DNA from: Ficedula albicollis
Taxonomy: Eukaryota; Chordata; Aves; Passeriformes; Muscicapidae
Reading direction: 5' to 3'
NCBI RefSeq assembly: GCF_000247815.1
Contig: NC_021678.1
Location: forward strand, 22,648,092-22,712,091
DNA length: 64,000 bases
Part shown: piece by piece, positions 1 through 63,106 of the stretch
Layout: the number at the start of each line of letters is the position of its first letter
How positions within the stretch are numbered: the stretch's first letter is position 1
The notes under the pieces: model-generated
Databases searched by the model: none
The model's input: the letters and a program-made list of their open reading frames with translations, nothing else
What the model was told of the DNA's origin: nothing
Position numbers and translations under genes: made by a program

Positions 1-1296
1 TGAGCTGCTGCCTCCTTGGGCAGCAGAGCTGCAGGATATGTTCTAGGACAGTCACACACGGTGCTCCTGTCCCTGTGCTGTGCTGTTTGCAGCTCCTTGA
101 GTGTAACTGTGCCCTTTGCCTGCAGATGGGCAGAGACCCTGCAGGGAGGACTGCATGCATGGACTGCAGACAGCCTGGCAGCTGCCAGGGCTGCACCCAG
201 CATGCAGCATCAAGAGCTCTGCAGGATACCACTTTAGAGGAGTTTTCTTTTCTCTCACCGTAATTATCCTCATACAAATGATTATTACCCAGCGCAGCAG
301 CCAGGCTGCTGTGAGTTGCCATCCCATAGAACAAGTTTATGAGGTCTGAGACAGGATCCCCCTTTCTGCTGTGCCCAGGGCAGGGGGAAGGTTTATGCAT
401 AGCCTGCACTAGCCCTTTCTGCCTCTTGGAGAACTTTAATGGGGTCCTTGACATCAGCTCTCCGTGCACCTGAGTGCAGGGTCCTGGGGGGGCGTTGGCA
501 TCGAGTCCCCACCTCTGCCTGCTGGGCAGTGCTCAGCACTGCTCAAATGAGGCAGTGCTGGAGTGAGCTAATGGAGGATGCCCTTGCTGGGTGTCTCACT
601 CCTATTCTGGCAGGGCATCTCCTCTCTGGCACTGAGTCCTGCTCGTTGTCTCCCGTTCTGGCTCACTGACCTGGTCCTCCATGTCTGTTGCCATTCAGCA
701 GTACTGGGTTTTCTGGATTTTAATGCAGCTGGCGGTGCCGGATCTTCTGTCTGGACTGAGCTAGACATGCTTGCTCTCTCGTGGGTGTTGTCTGCTGGAT
801 AACTACTTCCTGCTGTTCTGCACACCCGTGCAGGTGCTTGAGGGTGTCTGTGCAGAGCAGGTCTATCTCCTAGCAGTGAAATCCTGCTGTAACAGCTCGT
901 AAATGAGTTTCAACTCCCTGTAAGCAGGCTGCAACCTTGCAGTCTCCAGCTTCTCAGCGTTCGATGGAGCAAGGTCACCAGGCAGCCACAGGGGAGTCTG
1001 CAGCAGGGTCTGTGCTCAGGATTTGCTCTCTCCAGGAGAGAGTGCTCTCTGTGGAGAGGCCATCAACCTCTAACCAGTGCCCTCCTGGGTGCCTCTTTCC
1101 CCAAGTCCTGAGATGCACAGCATCAGCAATGCCAACCTCACCATGCATCCCACAGTGCCAGCGAGCAGTGGCATCTCTGCTGTTGAATTTCTTGCCTGTT
1201 GCATGCCAATGTTTGGAGCCTCCAGGCTTTCTCCAGCCTCCCACCTGGCTGAGCCCCACGGTGGAGGGGTCAAGCCCCTGGGCAGGGCAGCACTGC

Positions 1297-1370
1297 TGCT
1301 GCAGCCATGCCTGCTGGCACTGCCATTGGGGGGTGCTGCAGCCATGCCTGCTGGTACTGCCATTGGGGGG
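1297..1370. repeat. 37-bp tandem duplication
   Basis: Two adjacent copies of a 37-base unit beginning TGCTGCAGCCATGCCTGC, at 1297 and 1334, differing by about one base. It lies in intron 1 with no sign of function. Confidence 0.75.
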
Positions 1371-1911
1371 ACTCTGTCAGCAGCGTCCTGTGACGAGGCT
1401 TGTGCTGCGTCATTTTTGAAATACACTCTTTTCCTTTGAAGAACAGGGAATTGCTGGCCTTGCAGAGTCACTGCAACTTTGGAGAACCATGAGCTGGGGA
1501 AAAATAGTTTTGTCTTCTGCTTCAGTTTGCCCTGTGATATTTTCCTGGTGGGTGCTATGCTGTTGGTAGAGATTAAGGGCTGCAGAAGTGTCTAGGATGG
1601 ACCATGAATGATAGTTGCATGTGGGGTGACACAGAACCCCTCATCCCTTGTGCCAGGGCACAGCACATTGCTCCCTATGTGCCTTTTAGCCTGCAGCCCA
1701 ACATAAATGAGGGTTATGCACCTGCCCTCTGACTGGATCAGCTGAGCAAGGTGGGAAGCAGCAAAGTCTCTGGGCACTTTGCACAGATGCCTGTGCTCCT
1801 GCCTACACCTCTGGCAAGCACAACAGAGGCCTGAAGGCTTTGCAGGCAGGATGGGGTGATAATCCTCCAGCACTACAGTGTTATGTGCTTTCAGGAGTCC
1901 CTCAGGCCTCA

Positions 1912-2053
1912 GCCACCAGGGAAGAGTTGGGGGAGAAAGTCACAGTTCCCTTCCCCATTTGCTTGCTTTTCTTTCTTTCTTTGCCACCAGGGAAGAGTTG
2001 GGGGAGAAAGTCACGGTTCCCTTCCCCATTTGCTTGCTTTTCTTTTTTTCTTG
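1912..2053. repeat. 71-bp tandem duplication
   Basis: Two direct copies of a 71-base unit beginning GCCACCAGGGAAGAG, at 1912 and 1983, both containing a T-rich CTTTCTTT tract. They differ at a few positions, so this looks like a genuine small tandem repeat. Confidence 0.8.
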
Positions 2054-4384
2054 CTTTGAAAATGTCTCTGAAGAGCAGACTGCCCTGTTGGAGAGGTGGA
2101 TAGCTCTCCCCACGCCAGCAGGATCAGTGCAAATTTGCTACTCTCAAATGGCAGCTTCCAGCCTGGCTCTTTGCTTGTAGGAGATGAATTGACTGTGATG
2201 GTGTTGTACTCTCTCTTGCTGCTGAATTTTTTGCCTGACAGCTGAGAATTGCTCCACTTGCCCCTTTAGCCTCGTCCCTGATGAGCTGAACATCCCCCAT
2301 GTCACTGTGGGCTGTGTGTCCCTCCCCCCATGTGGAAGGCAGCAGAGCTGGATTTGGGGGTCCCTATCACTGCACCCCCTTGGCTCTGGCTTTTCCTTTC
2401 CAGGGTCCCTGGCCCTCAGCATTTAATGGTGCCTCTGTTTGCCTTGTTCCCAAACTCTGGGTTTGCCTGTGCTGAAATGGGCCCCATGCAGTCTGTAGCC
2501 ACCTGCCATCCCTCTGTCTGCATTGGTGGAGGCGCTGAGCTACAGCCTTTGGGATGGGAGCACCATGCCAGGGCAGCTGCACCCCAAGCACTCTTGCATA
2601 CTGCCCAGCCAAAGTTCCAGCAGCAAGCTCATGTTGAGAGCATATTTAATCCATTCACCTGCATCTACCTCTCACCAGTTAATGAAAATGTCTTGCAGCA
2701 GCCAGGCTGGTGTAGCTCAGCAGCACTCCTGCATTCCTCACCAGTTGTTGGGCTGCTTTCAGGGGCTTTGGGAATGCTCATTCTTAGGACCTTGAGAAAG
2801 TCAACCTCTCCCTTCCCTGAAGTGCCCAGGCAAGTTCTCAGTGAGCAGTGTGGTTGCAGAAGGTCTGTGCATGCTCTGCAGAGCTCTGGAGCAGGATGCA
2901 GGACCTCTGTCCAGCCAGGGCAGTGCTTGGCTGGCCCTGCAGCCCTCAGCTCTCAGGTGAGCCAGTGCTGGGCTCTGGGAGGATGCAGGCTGCCTTGGGA
3001 GGGTAGCCTGCCCAGCCCACTGCAGTGGCTTCCTTGGGAGCCTTCCTGGACAGAGGAAATTTGCAATTCTATTCCAATTTCTCCCTTCAGCTACGTCCAA
3101 GGCAGATGCTGTCTATATATTGCCATGGTAACGCTGCGTTCTCACTCTCTATGGAATTGCATGCTGGAAAAATATTAGTTTAAAAAACTATGTCGTGTTT
3201 GTATTGACTGAAGTGGAGGCTGATAGTGGAGGATCTATTGTCCCCTGGTTGGGAAAAGTCACCAGTAACAGGCAATAAAGCCAGGCAGATTGGCCTCTGG
3301 TGACCACTTCTCACCCCACACAGCAATTGCTTCCCTATAAACCCTTCCTTGGCTCTGTTTTATTGCATCCTTTAAAACAGATTTTTTTGCCTTAAATGTG
3401 CTGCCACTTTGGTCCTCCAGAGTGATGCATTATGCTAGCAGCAATTCCTTGCTGCTGAGGTGGGAGCAAGGAAGGGGAATTGTTTCCAGCTTTAATTGTA
3501 GGTCTCTCTCAGCACCTTCAAGTGCTGTTGCTGCTGTGCTCAGAGCCTGCAGCCCCAGGGTGCAGCTGCCAGGGCAGCTCATACAAAAACAGTCCAGTTA
3601 CAGAAACAGACTCCTAACAGGACGTTTCATTCTCCCTACTTGGCTGTTTCCTATCAAAACTCTGCCTGCAGAAGAGTGAGGCAGCTATAAAAAGCAAAGG
3701 ATGCATGAGGGACCCCCACAGGACAGCAGAACCTGCAGCCTGGGGGAACAGAAGGGATTTGGGGTACCACCAGGGTGGTGTGGGCAGGAAAAGGGTGTCC
3801 TGTCCAGGGAAAGGTGTACAAGCCCATGAGCTCCCACTGAAGAGGGGCTTTTCCTGCATCCTTGCTCTGCTCTGCTCTCTGGCAGGCTGGTGGAGGAGAG
3901 TGCTGGAGCAGGACGTGCATGTGGGCAACCAGGGAGCCTGTCTTTGTTGTGCTTCTGAGTCCTTCATGGTTCCCTGCCCACTCCAGAGGTACTTAGTGCT
4001 GCAGACCCATCCTCTTGATCTTTGTGGCTACTGAAATAACCTTTCATAAAACCTGAGAGGCAAGGAGATGTTTCTGTGCATGTTTTGCTGAAAAGCAGTA
4101 AAACCCACAGTTGTGTGTTAGCAAATGGCCTCATCCCAGGGGATGTCAGACCCAGATCACTGCTCCCTGGCAGGCTTCCAGTGTGAGTAGCTCCAAGGCC
4201 AGCTCTGGCAGCTGGCCCCTGTCCCCTCTTGAGGGACAGCCAGGGACAGCAGTGGTAGGAGTGGTGAGGGGAGCAGAGGTTTTCCTGCTGAACAGCACCA
4301 GGGTGCCAATTAGCAATGGGAGCAGAAGGACAGCCAGGTCCTTGGGGCTGTGGCACTGCTGGAAGTGAGGAGGGAATGGGGTGG

Positions 4385-5386
4385 GATGAGGGGACCTCTC
4401 CATGGTGTTGGTGTGAGGTTGGCCCAAGGCTGTCCCCCCAGGAATCACCTCAGACCTCCCTGCCACATTCAGGCTCTGAGGCTGTGCTGACTGTCTGCTT
4501 CCCCAGCATGCATTTTGGATGCACTTGCTGCTCAAAATAGCAGAGGCAAGTGTCCTGTGGGGGAGACAGGCTGCTAGAGGAGGAAGATCAGAAAAAGGGA
4601 AGATGAATTTTTAAAGCGATGCAGCCAAGGAGCAGCCCTGGGCACCAGGAGTGAGAGAGATTCAAGCTCCTGGCCCTGGATGTTTCTTGGTTGGAGAAGG
4701 CCCTACATCCCAGCTGGGATGACCCAGAAGACCCATCTGGTCTGGGATTGATTAGGCACCTGTAACTGAGCAGTTTGGGTGCACTTGTCCTCTCATCCCT
4801 GGTGTGAGCAGCTCCAGGAGGGATAAGCCAAAGAGGTTTTGCTGGGGGAGATGCAAAGCGGAACTTAATCTGATGAGTGGCAGGAGATGAGGGGACCTCT
4901 CCATGGTGTTGGTGTGAGGTTGGCCCAAGGCTGTCCCCCCAGGAATCACCTCAGACCTCCCTGCCACATTCAGGCTCTGAGGCTGTGCTGACTGTCTGCT
5001 TCCCCAGCATGCATTTTGGATGCACTTGCTGCTCAAAATAGCAGAGGCAAGTGTCCTGTGGGGGAGACAGGCTGCTAGAGGAGGAAGATCAGAAAAAGGG
5101 AAGATGAATTTTTAAAGCGATGCAGCCAAGGAGCAGCCCTGGGCACCAGGAGTGAGAGAGATTCAAGCTCCTGGCCCTGGATGTTTCTTGGTTGGAGGAG
5201 GCCCTACATCCCAGCTGGGATGACCCAGAAGACCCATCTGGTCTGGGATTGATTAGGCACCTGTAACTGAGCAGTTTGGGTGCACTTGTCCTCTCATCCC
5301 TGGTGTGAGCAGCTCCAGGAGGGATAAGCCAAAGAGGTTTTGCTGGGGGAGATGCAAAGTGGAACTTAATCTGATGAGTGGCAGGA
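4385..5386. repeat. 501-bp near-identical tandem duplication
   Basis: Bases 4385-4885 are repeated at 4886-5386. I saw only a couple of differences, such as GCAAAGCGG against GCAAAGTGG and TTGGAGAAGG against TTGGAGGAGG. Such high identity with exact head-to-tail joining fits unmerged haplotypes or contig ends better than an old repeat, although a recent real duplication is possible. Confidence 0.9.
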
Positions 5387-8300
5387 TGAAGCCTGAGGAC
5401 TGGGCAGCCTCCTCTGCCCTGGGAAGCAGAGGAGCTACAGAGCAACTCCTCACCAGGCTACTCAGCACAGCATAAAAAGCCATATTTTGTGGGTATCCAG
5501 GAAAATCTGTTCTCTTGGCTGAGTCTCAGTTTCCATATTTATGAAAGAGAAATGCCCTGCTGCCTTTTCTCTCTCCGCTGGGGTTCAGGGAGGTTATTTA
5601 TTTATTTTTAGTGTCAAGGTGGTACACCACAGTGCTGTGTGAGTGTAAAGCATTCCCTGACTGCGAGCAGCTAATGGCTGTGGCATGAAAACCCCAGGGA
5701 GAAGTTAGGAGAACAGAAAGCCTTCTGGATCCTCAGTGTTACTCGCATGATCGATGCTGTTTGTAATGCTTTAAGATGTGTCGTGATGCTGCCCTGCTGT
5801 AGTACCTGGTAAAAGCCTGCAGAGCCTCCTGTGCTTGGGGCTGAGGGCAGTGGTTCTGAGATGAGCCCAAAGAGCACACAGCTGCTCTTAGCTCTGCTTG
5901 TTGGGCACCTGCAGGCAGGCATTCACCCTGTGAGTGACAGCCCTGAAAGGACTTCCATGTATCCCTTGGGCACCTTTGCTCTTCTTGAGGGGTCTGAGAA
6001 CAGGGATGGGATGGAAAAGGAGAAGAAGGTGGTGAGCCCCTTGTGCAGCTGTGTCAGCCCAGGACATGTGTGACCAGTGTCCCCTCCCTGTCAGTGGGCA
6101 GCAGCTCCCTGTAATTCCTTGGAACCTTGGAGAGGATGGAGTTAGCACCCAGCCATGGGCTCCAGAGAGCTGGTGAATGTGGTGCTGGTGCTGGAGGGGA
6201 CCAGCTCCCCCAGGACTGGCGAGGGCCTCTGCCCCACAGTTCCTTGTTTGAGCAGCTCAGTGAGCCTGTGCTGGGCTAAGTTACATTCAAGCAGCCAGGA
6301 AATCTTGAGAACACTTGAAAACTGCAATAAAAGTGTAGGATGAAAGGTTGCAGCTGCTCTGTCCCCCAGTGCTGAGCACAGGGGTCAGTCTGGAGTCTAA
6401 GCCTCGTCCGTGTTTCCATTAGCAGTCTGTGTGGGGGGACACGAGCTGCTTGTGATGGTTGCAGATGCCACCAGGCTGGGAGAGATGGAAGAGGGCTGGA
6501 GAATGGCTGAGATTTCAGAGTGGGCTTGGTGAATGGGAGGAGTGAGCTGACAGAAAGGAAGTTGTTGCCTGAGGACTCGAGGAAGGTGTTTGGTGGGAGG
6601 GAATCACCAACAGCACAGATGTGGAATGGGAGCACAAACGGAGCCGGTCCTGCCCCTGCAAGTCAGGGGGGCCCCGAGGGAGAGCTGTGCCCTTGGGGAA
6701 GTGGACTGGGAAAGAGGCGTGCACAGGCAAGATCTCTGCACCATGGTGGCCTGGGCAGGCAGAGATGGGGTTCATCTGCTGTGGGAGGTTTGTTAATGAT
6801 CCCGGAGGCTGTGGGAGGCAGGAGCAGTGATGTGCTGGAATAAGGCACAGGGTAGTGTCAGTCCCTGTCCGTGAAGGAGCAGTGCACGGATCTGCCTGGA
6901 TTGATGGAGGGTGGCAGAGGTACTGTTGTGGGGTGCGTGACCTTCCAGCCTTCATTTCTCTGCTTCCCTGATGATTATCTGGCTCCAGCTGGGGTCAGGG
7001 CTCTGGGATGGGGGCTGTGGAGCTGCTGGGAGGGGAGCCATGCCCTTGGGGCCAGCACTCTGAGGCGAGGGCAGGAATGGCAGAGCAGTGGAGACATCGA
7101 GGGGGGGACACATCTCATGGCCCAGTACCACCCCCACCGGGCACCAGGGCAGGGGCCTTGCACCACAGGAGCTCAGATCCTCCTCAGCAGCCCCTGCAGT
7201 CGGTGCCCAGAGCTCTGGGCACCTGCTCTGTGCTCGCCCTGATGGGCCAGGGCACATTTTGCCGCTGGTGGGTGCAAATGCAGGAATTCCTCTCACAGAC
7301 TTTCCCTCTACATTCTTAAAAGCGGGATTCTGGGGAGCAGAGCAGTTAGGATTTCTGCCTCAGCGGGAGAGCAGAGCTGAGCTGAGCCACAAGGACAGGA
7401 GTCACATGTGTGCTGAATAGCTGATGCTTTGGAAAGGAGTAGGGACAGTGGGATTGCGCTGTCTGCTCCTTCCCGCTCCTGATAAATCAGTGCCCAGGGA
7501 AATATCATTCATGTTGGCTGTATTTAATAAATTAACTCTCAGCATTTGTGCTCTCTGAGGTTGTTACTGAGTTAGTGTAGCTCCAAACCCTGCAAAGGGA
7601 AAAGACACATCAGACCCCCTGGGAATGGATAAGCCATCCAAATCTAGAAACCAAATATAAACGCAGACTATGCAAATCCAGTCTAACGAACCCTGCTGCA
7701 GCACAGACATCCCATCTGGGAGTGGGATGATCCACAAGCAGTGTAGCAAAGGGACTGATTGTTTTAATGACTTTCCTCTTCCCAGGGAGAAATGGGAGGG
7801 GGGTTTCTGAAACTTGAGGGTTGCAATTGAAAATTCGCTGCCTCTCCGTCAGCAGTGTGAGATTTGGGGTGCTGGGGAGGCAGAGGAAGGCAGCCTGGAT
7901 GAACTTGAGGATGCTTTCTGGTGTTAAATCCTTTGAATTAGAGAGGAAAGAGCATGCCCTGTGTTTCTGCTTTCAAGTCACAGTCCAGAAATACAACCAA
8001 TCTGCTGGGCAGTTCCCCAGACACATCAGTCCTTATTGAAGCTCTGCTGTGTGGAGCAGGGCAGAGTGTTTTGCTTCACTAGGAAAGGGCATGGAGGCAG
8101 TGGGTGAGCAGCTGAGCAGCAGGGATCTGGCTTTCTGGGGACTGCGGACTGTAATTTATCTCCATGAGGACCTGAAGGGGGTTCAGAGGGGGAAAAATGT
8201 CATGAAGTTAAATGGCAGTGTTGCCTCGGCATCCTTACAAATAAGCTTTACCTGCTGTTCGTTCCCATCTTGATTGCAAAGGCCATCATTTACCTGAACA

Positions 8301-8490
8301 AAGGCATGGAAGGATGCTGGGAGCAGTTGTCAGGGAACACACAGAGCCAGTCCCTGAGGGAGGAGGACTGTCAAGGGGCCCTGAGACACAGCCTCACTTG
8401 GGGATTGCCACCAGCCCCACTGTGAAAGTTCCCCAAAGATGCTCAGCAGGCATGCAGGGAGCAGGGGCTGGGGTGGGCTGCAGACCCAGG

Positions 8491-10424
8491 GTAGCTGGTC
8501 CTGTTGTGCTTTCTGGTGCTACAGTCTTTGGGCTGCAGTGTCCCAGCAGATGATTTGGAGAGAGGGCAGAGGGACTGGCCATGCCTAGTCCATGCCTTCC
8601 ATGGCTCTTTGGTGTTTCTTCATGTTTCCATGCTGCTTTACCTGTGCTCTGCCTCTGGCTGAGGCTCTGGGATGCTGGTGCTCTGGGGACAGCACCACCT
8701 TGGGCTTTGCAGGCTGAGGTGTCAGTCCTGGCTTTCAGGTTGGGCAGGTCTAGATTGAGCCTCTCTGCTCTATCCCTCTGCAGTACTGGAGATGTCTCAA
8801 CTTCTAGTTACACATTGTACTGGAATTGTGCTCTGGCTACACAGCCAGAGTAATGTTAGGTATGTTTAAAGGAAGGTGACATGGGAGTCCTGCTGGGAAC
8901 CCTCCCTCAGCAGGAGCTCGGATGGGTGATGTTACCTCCAGCTTGGTCTCCAGCGAGGCCCTGGGGATCTTACAGGCAATCTTTGCCAAGGAACCTTTAG
9001 GGCATTTGGAGAAAACCACTCCTGAAGCTGTGATTTCCCCCTGTCCTTATCTGACTCCAGAGCTCTGGTCCATCAGGAGGTGGGCACACAGCTGCGCTTA
9101 CCAAACGACCCCCTTTGTGCTGACAAATGTCCCTAAAACGTGTGACACACCCCAGAGCTTCGTGCTGGGGTTTCCGGCGTGGCTGCCCGTGGCTTTTGCT
9201 CCCACTCCTGCTGCGGAGGCCGATCCCCGCAGCCTGCTGTGCTGCTCCTGCTGGGAGCGGCGGGGCTGCACCCCCGAGTGCGGGTTTCAGTTTAATCACT
9301 GGGGCTGAGGCACCTCTATTCATTCCCGCCTGCATTCATCTGTGTCCTAGTAACGCTGCTCTCCCAAGCTCCTTCCCAGCGCAGGCACACACGGCGGGAT
9401 AATGGCAGGAGCCCGGCAATCGCGGCGCTGAATAGCGCTGTAATTACGAGGCTGTAAGTAGCTGGTCCTGTTGTGCTTTCTGGTGCTACAGTCTTTGGGC
9501 TGCAGTGTCCCAGCAGATGATTTGGAGAGAGGGCAGAGGGACTGGCCATGCCTAGTCCATGCCTTCCATGGCTCTTTGGTGTTTCTTCATGTTTCCATGC
9601 TGCTTTACCTGTGCTCTGCCTCTGGCTGAGGCTCTGGGATGCTGGTGCTCTGGGGACAGCACCACCTCGGGCTTTGCAGGCTGAGGTGTCAGTCCTGGCT
9701 TTCAGGTTGGGCAGGTCTAGATTGAGCCTCTCTGCTCTATCCCTCTGCAGTACTGGAGATGTCTCAACTTCTAGTTACACATTGTACTGGAATTGTGCTC
9801 TGGCTACACAGCCAGAGTAATGTTAGGTATGTTTAAAGGAAGGTGACATGGGAGTCCTGCTGGGAACCCTCCCTCAGCAGGAGCTCGGATGGGTGATGTT
9901 ACCTCCAGCTTGGTCTCCAGCGAGGCCCTGGGGATCTTACAGGCAATCTTTGCCAAGGAACCTTTAGGGCATTTGGAGAAAACCACTCCTGAAGCTGTGA
10001 TTTCCCCCTGTCCTTATCTGACTCCAGAGCTCTGGTCCATCAGGAGGTGGGCACACAGCTGCGCTTACCAAACGACCCCCTTTGTGCTGACAAATGTCCC
10101 TAAAACGTGTGACACACCCCAGAGCTTCGTGCTGGGGTTTCCGGCGTGGCTGCCCGTGGCTTTTGCTCCCACTCCTGCTGCGGAGGCCGATCCCCGCAGC
10201 CTGCTGTGCTGCTCCTGCTGGGAGCGGCGGGGCTGCACCCCCGAGTGCGGGTTTCAGTTTAATCACTGGGGCTGAGGCACCTCTATTCATTCCCGCCTGC
10301 ATTCATCTGTGTCCTAGTAACGCTGCTCTCCCAAGCTCCTTCCCAGCGCAGGCACACACGGCGGGATAATGGCAGGAGCCCGGCAATCGCGGCGCTGAAT
10401 AGCGCTGTAATTACGAGGCTGTAA
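8491..10424. repeat. 967-bp near-identical tandem duplication
   Basis: Bases 8491-9457 recur at 9458-10424. The one difference I noticed is CACCTTGGG against CACCTCGGG. The 3' edge cuts into a TAAT-rich block that continues to about 10480, so the second copy joins the intact block and the first is cut short. This is likely a false duplication. Confidence 0.9.
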
Positions 10425-10480
10425 TGGCGAGCTGGAACTCATTAGCCATTATCAGCCGTGCGAGCCGGACAATGCAGCAC
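10360..10480. promoter_or_regulatory. Candidate conserved non-coding element in intron 1
   Basis: A compact stretch with several TAAT/ATTA homeodomain-type cores (GTAATTACGAGG, GAACTCATTAGCCATTATC) beside unmethylated-looking CpGs, unlike the surrounding intron. Its left part is also present in the first copy of the 967-bp duplication. The enhancer role is inference from composition only. Confidence 0.3.
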
Positions 10481-12045
10481 CCCGGGGTGCGCGGCTGCGC
10501 TGCCTGCGCCCGCTGGCCCCGCACGCTGCTCGCCGGCCCCGGGGCCAGCCCGCCGCTGACCCCGGCCCCTCGCACGGCTGCGGAGCCCGCTGCGGGGCGG
10601 CTTTGGCTCTGGGTGGGAATGATGGGCTGTGTGTTCAGCCAGTGAGGCATTCCTGCCCCTGGTCCCACTGTCGGGGCTCAGGAAGTTACAGATGCCCCTG
10701 CCCAAGCACCCCAAGCTGCTCCGTGGTGGCACTCTCCCGTCTCTTTCTTTCCCTGGCTCCAGCAGCTCATCCTTCACTTGACTGGCTTCTCCTCCTGGAG
10801 TTTGTTTGTTTTCCTCTTGATTTCTGTGTTTGTGTTCAGTGCAGGCAGTGGGTCTCCAGCGTGGGAACCCTCCTTGGGCCCTGCCCTTGCACAGGAATCC
10901 TCCATCCCCTGCACACGCCTTGGGCAGGTTGGCCTTGTGGCAAGAAGCAAACTTGCCATGCTTGGTGATGCTAACAGGAGAGACTGTCTCCTGCAGTAGG
11001 GGGCTGCACAGAGATCCCCCAGCTCTGCAGATTGTGAGTCCCAGGGCTGAGGGTCCTGCTTTTCCTACAGTAATCACATTCTGTAATGCAGAAGGCGCTG
11101 CAAAGCTGGCTGTGAGATGCAAATCTATGCAGCTTCTGGCTTGATGTATTTGAAAGCAGGATAATCCTAGCAGGAGCATGCTGGAGAGCATGGCTGAGGA
11201 GAGCTGGGGAAGGTGTAGCCAGCAGGCTGGGAGCAGAGTCCCTGCCACGTGTGTGTCCAGCAGTGGGACACATATTCTGGTGCTCAGCAGAGCCTGGGGA
11301 GGACCCAGGCCGTGGGGTGGGTGTAGATACCTCTTATTTCCACCAGCAGAACAAGCAAGGAGGGAGGGGCAGCATCTCCTTCCTGGCTGCATTGCTTGTC
11401 CCTGTGCTCACCCAGGGCTTTTGAATGAGAGTGATGCCACAAAGCAGCTAGTCCTGTGCAAGCTTCTCTTGGCAGGTGAAACCTGAGTGTGGCTTATTCT
11501 CCAGGCAGAAGGTGTGAAATGGCTGTATGCTGAACTGGTTGTGATGCAAGGGTAATGGCAGGAGCCATTATCATGTGAGTGTCATGTACACATGTAAGTG
11601 TCTGAGTGTTGGAGGGATCCTGCTGTTCTGGGGACTTCCGTTTCTTGTTACCCTTGCCTTCTCTAAACAGCTCTGTGTGTTTGGGATGACCCTACCAGGT
11701 GTTAGCTGCTTTTGCAGAACAAAGGGGGTGACATGCATCCCATGGGGGGCATCTGGAATGAGGACAGGGAGGAGCTGGACTGCCCCTGCCTCTTGTTGCC
11801 TTATGGTTCATGAAAGCTTACACAGCCACAGCCAGCCAGATTTGTGTGTGCCCAGCACTGCTGGTCACTGGGGATGAAGTTCCTCTCTGGAGCCAGGGCC
11901 ATTCCTGATGAGGGGCCACAGAATTGCACCAGCCCCTACTGTCCTTCGGGCCCTGCCTGGCTTTTTTGGGGGGGTACTGGGGATGCCCAGTGCCTGGCTG
12001 CTTCCTGAGTGCTTCCCTGCTAATTTCTTCCTCTTCTTTCTGCAG

Positions 12046-63106
<51,061 letters not shown>

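Larger units (their letters stand above)
1..12045 (+). other. 3' part of SLIT1 intron 1
   Basis: No coding exon was recognised here. In particular I found no sequence encoding the N-terminal LRR cap or a signal peptide, so the first exon lies beyond the left edge. The stretch holds two near-identical tandem duplications (4385-5386 and 8491-10424), short tandem repeats (1297-1370 and 1912-2053) and an AT-rich, CpG-containing block at about 10360-10480. The rest looks like ordinary unique avian intron sequence. Confidence 0.75.

Noticed and set aside
5510..5545. GAGTCTCAGTTTCC, another MIR-like fragment
   Set aside because: The match is too short and imperfect to separate from chance.
1..12045. 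Search for SLIT1 exon 1 (signal peptide and first LRR cap)
   Set aside because: No frame encodes an N-terminal CPALCTC-like cap or NIPRNTERL-like text before a donor, so the exon must be upstream.
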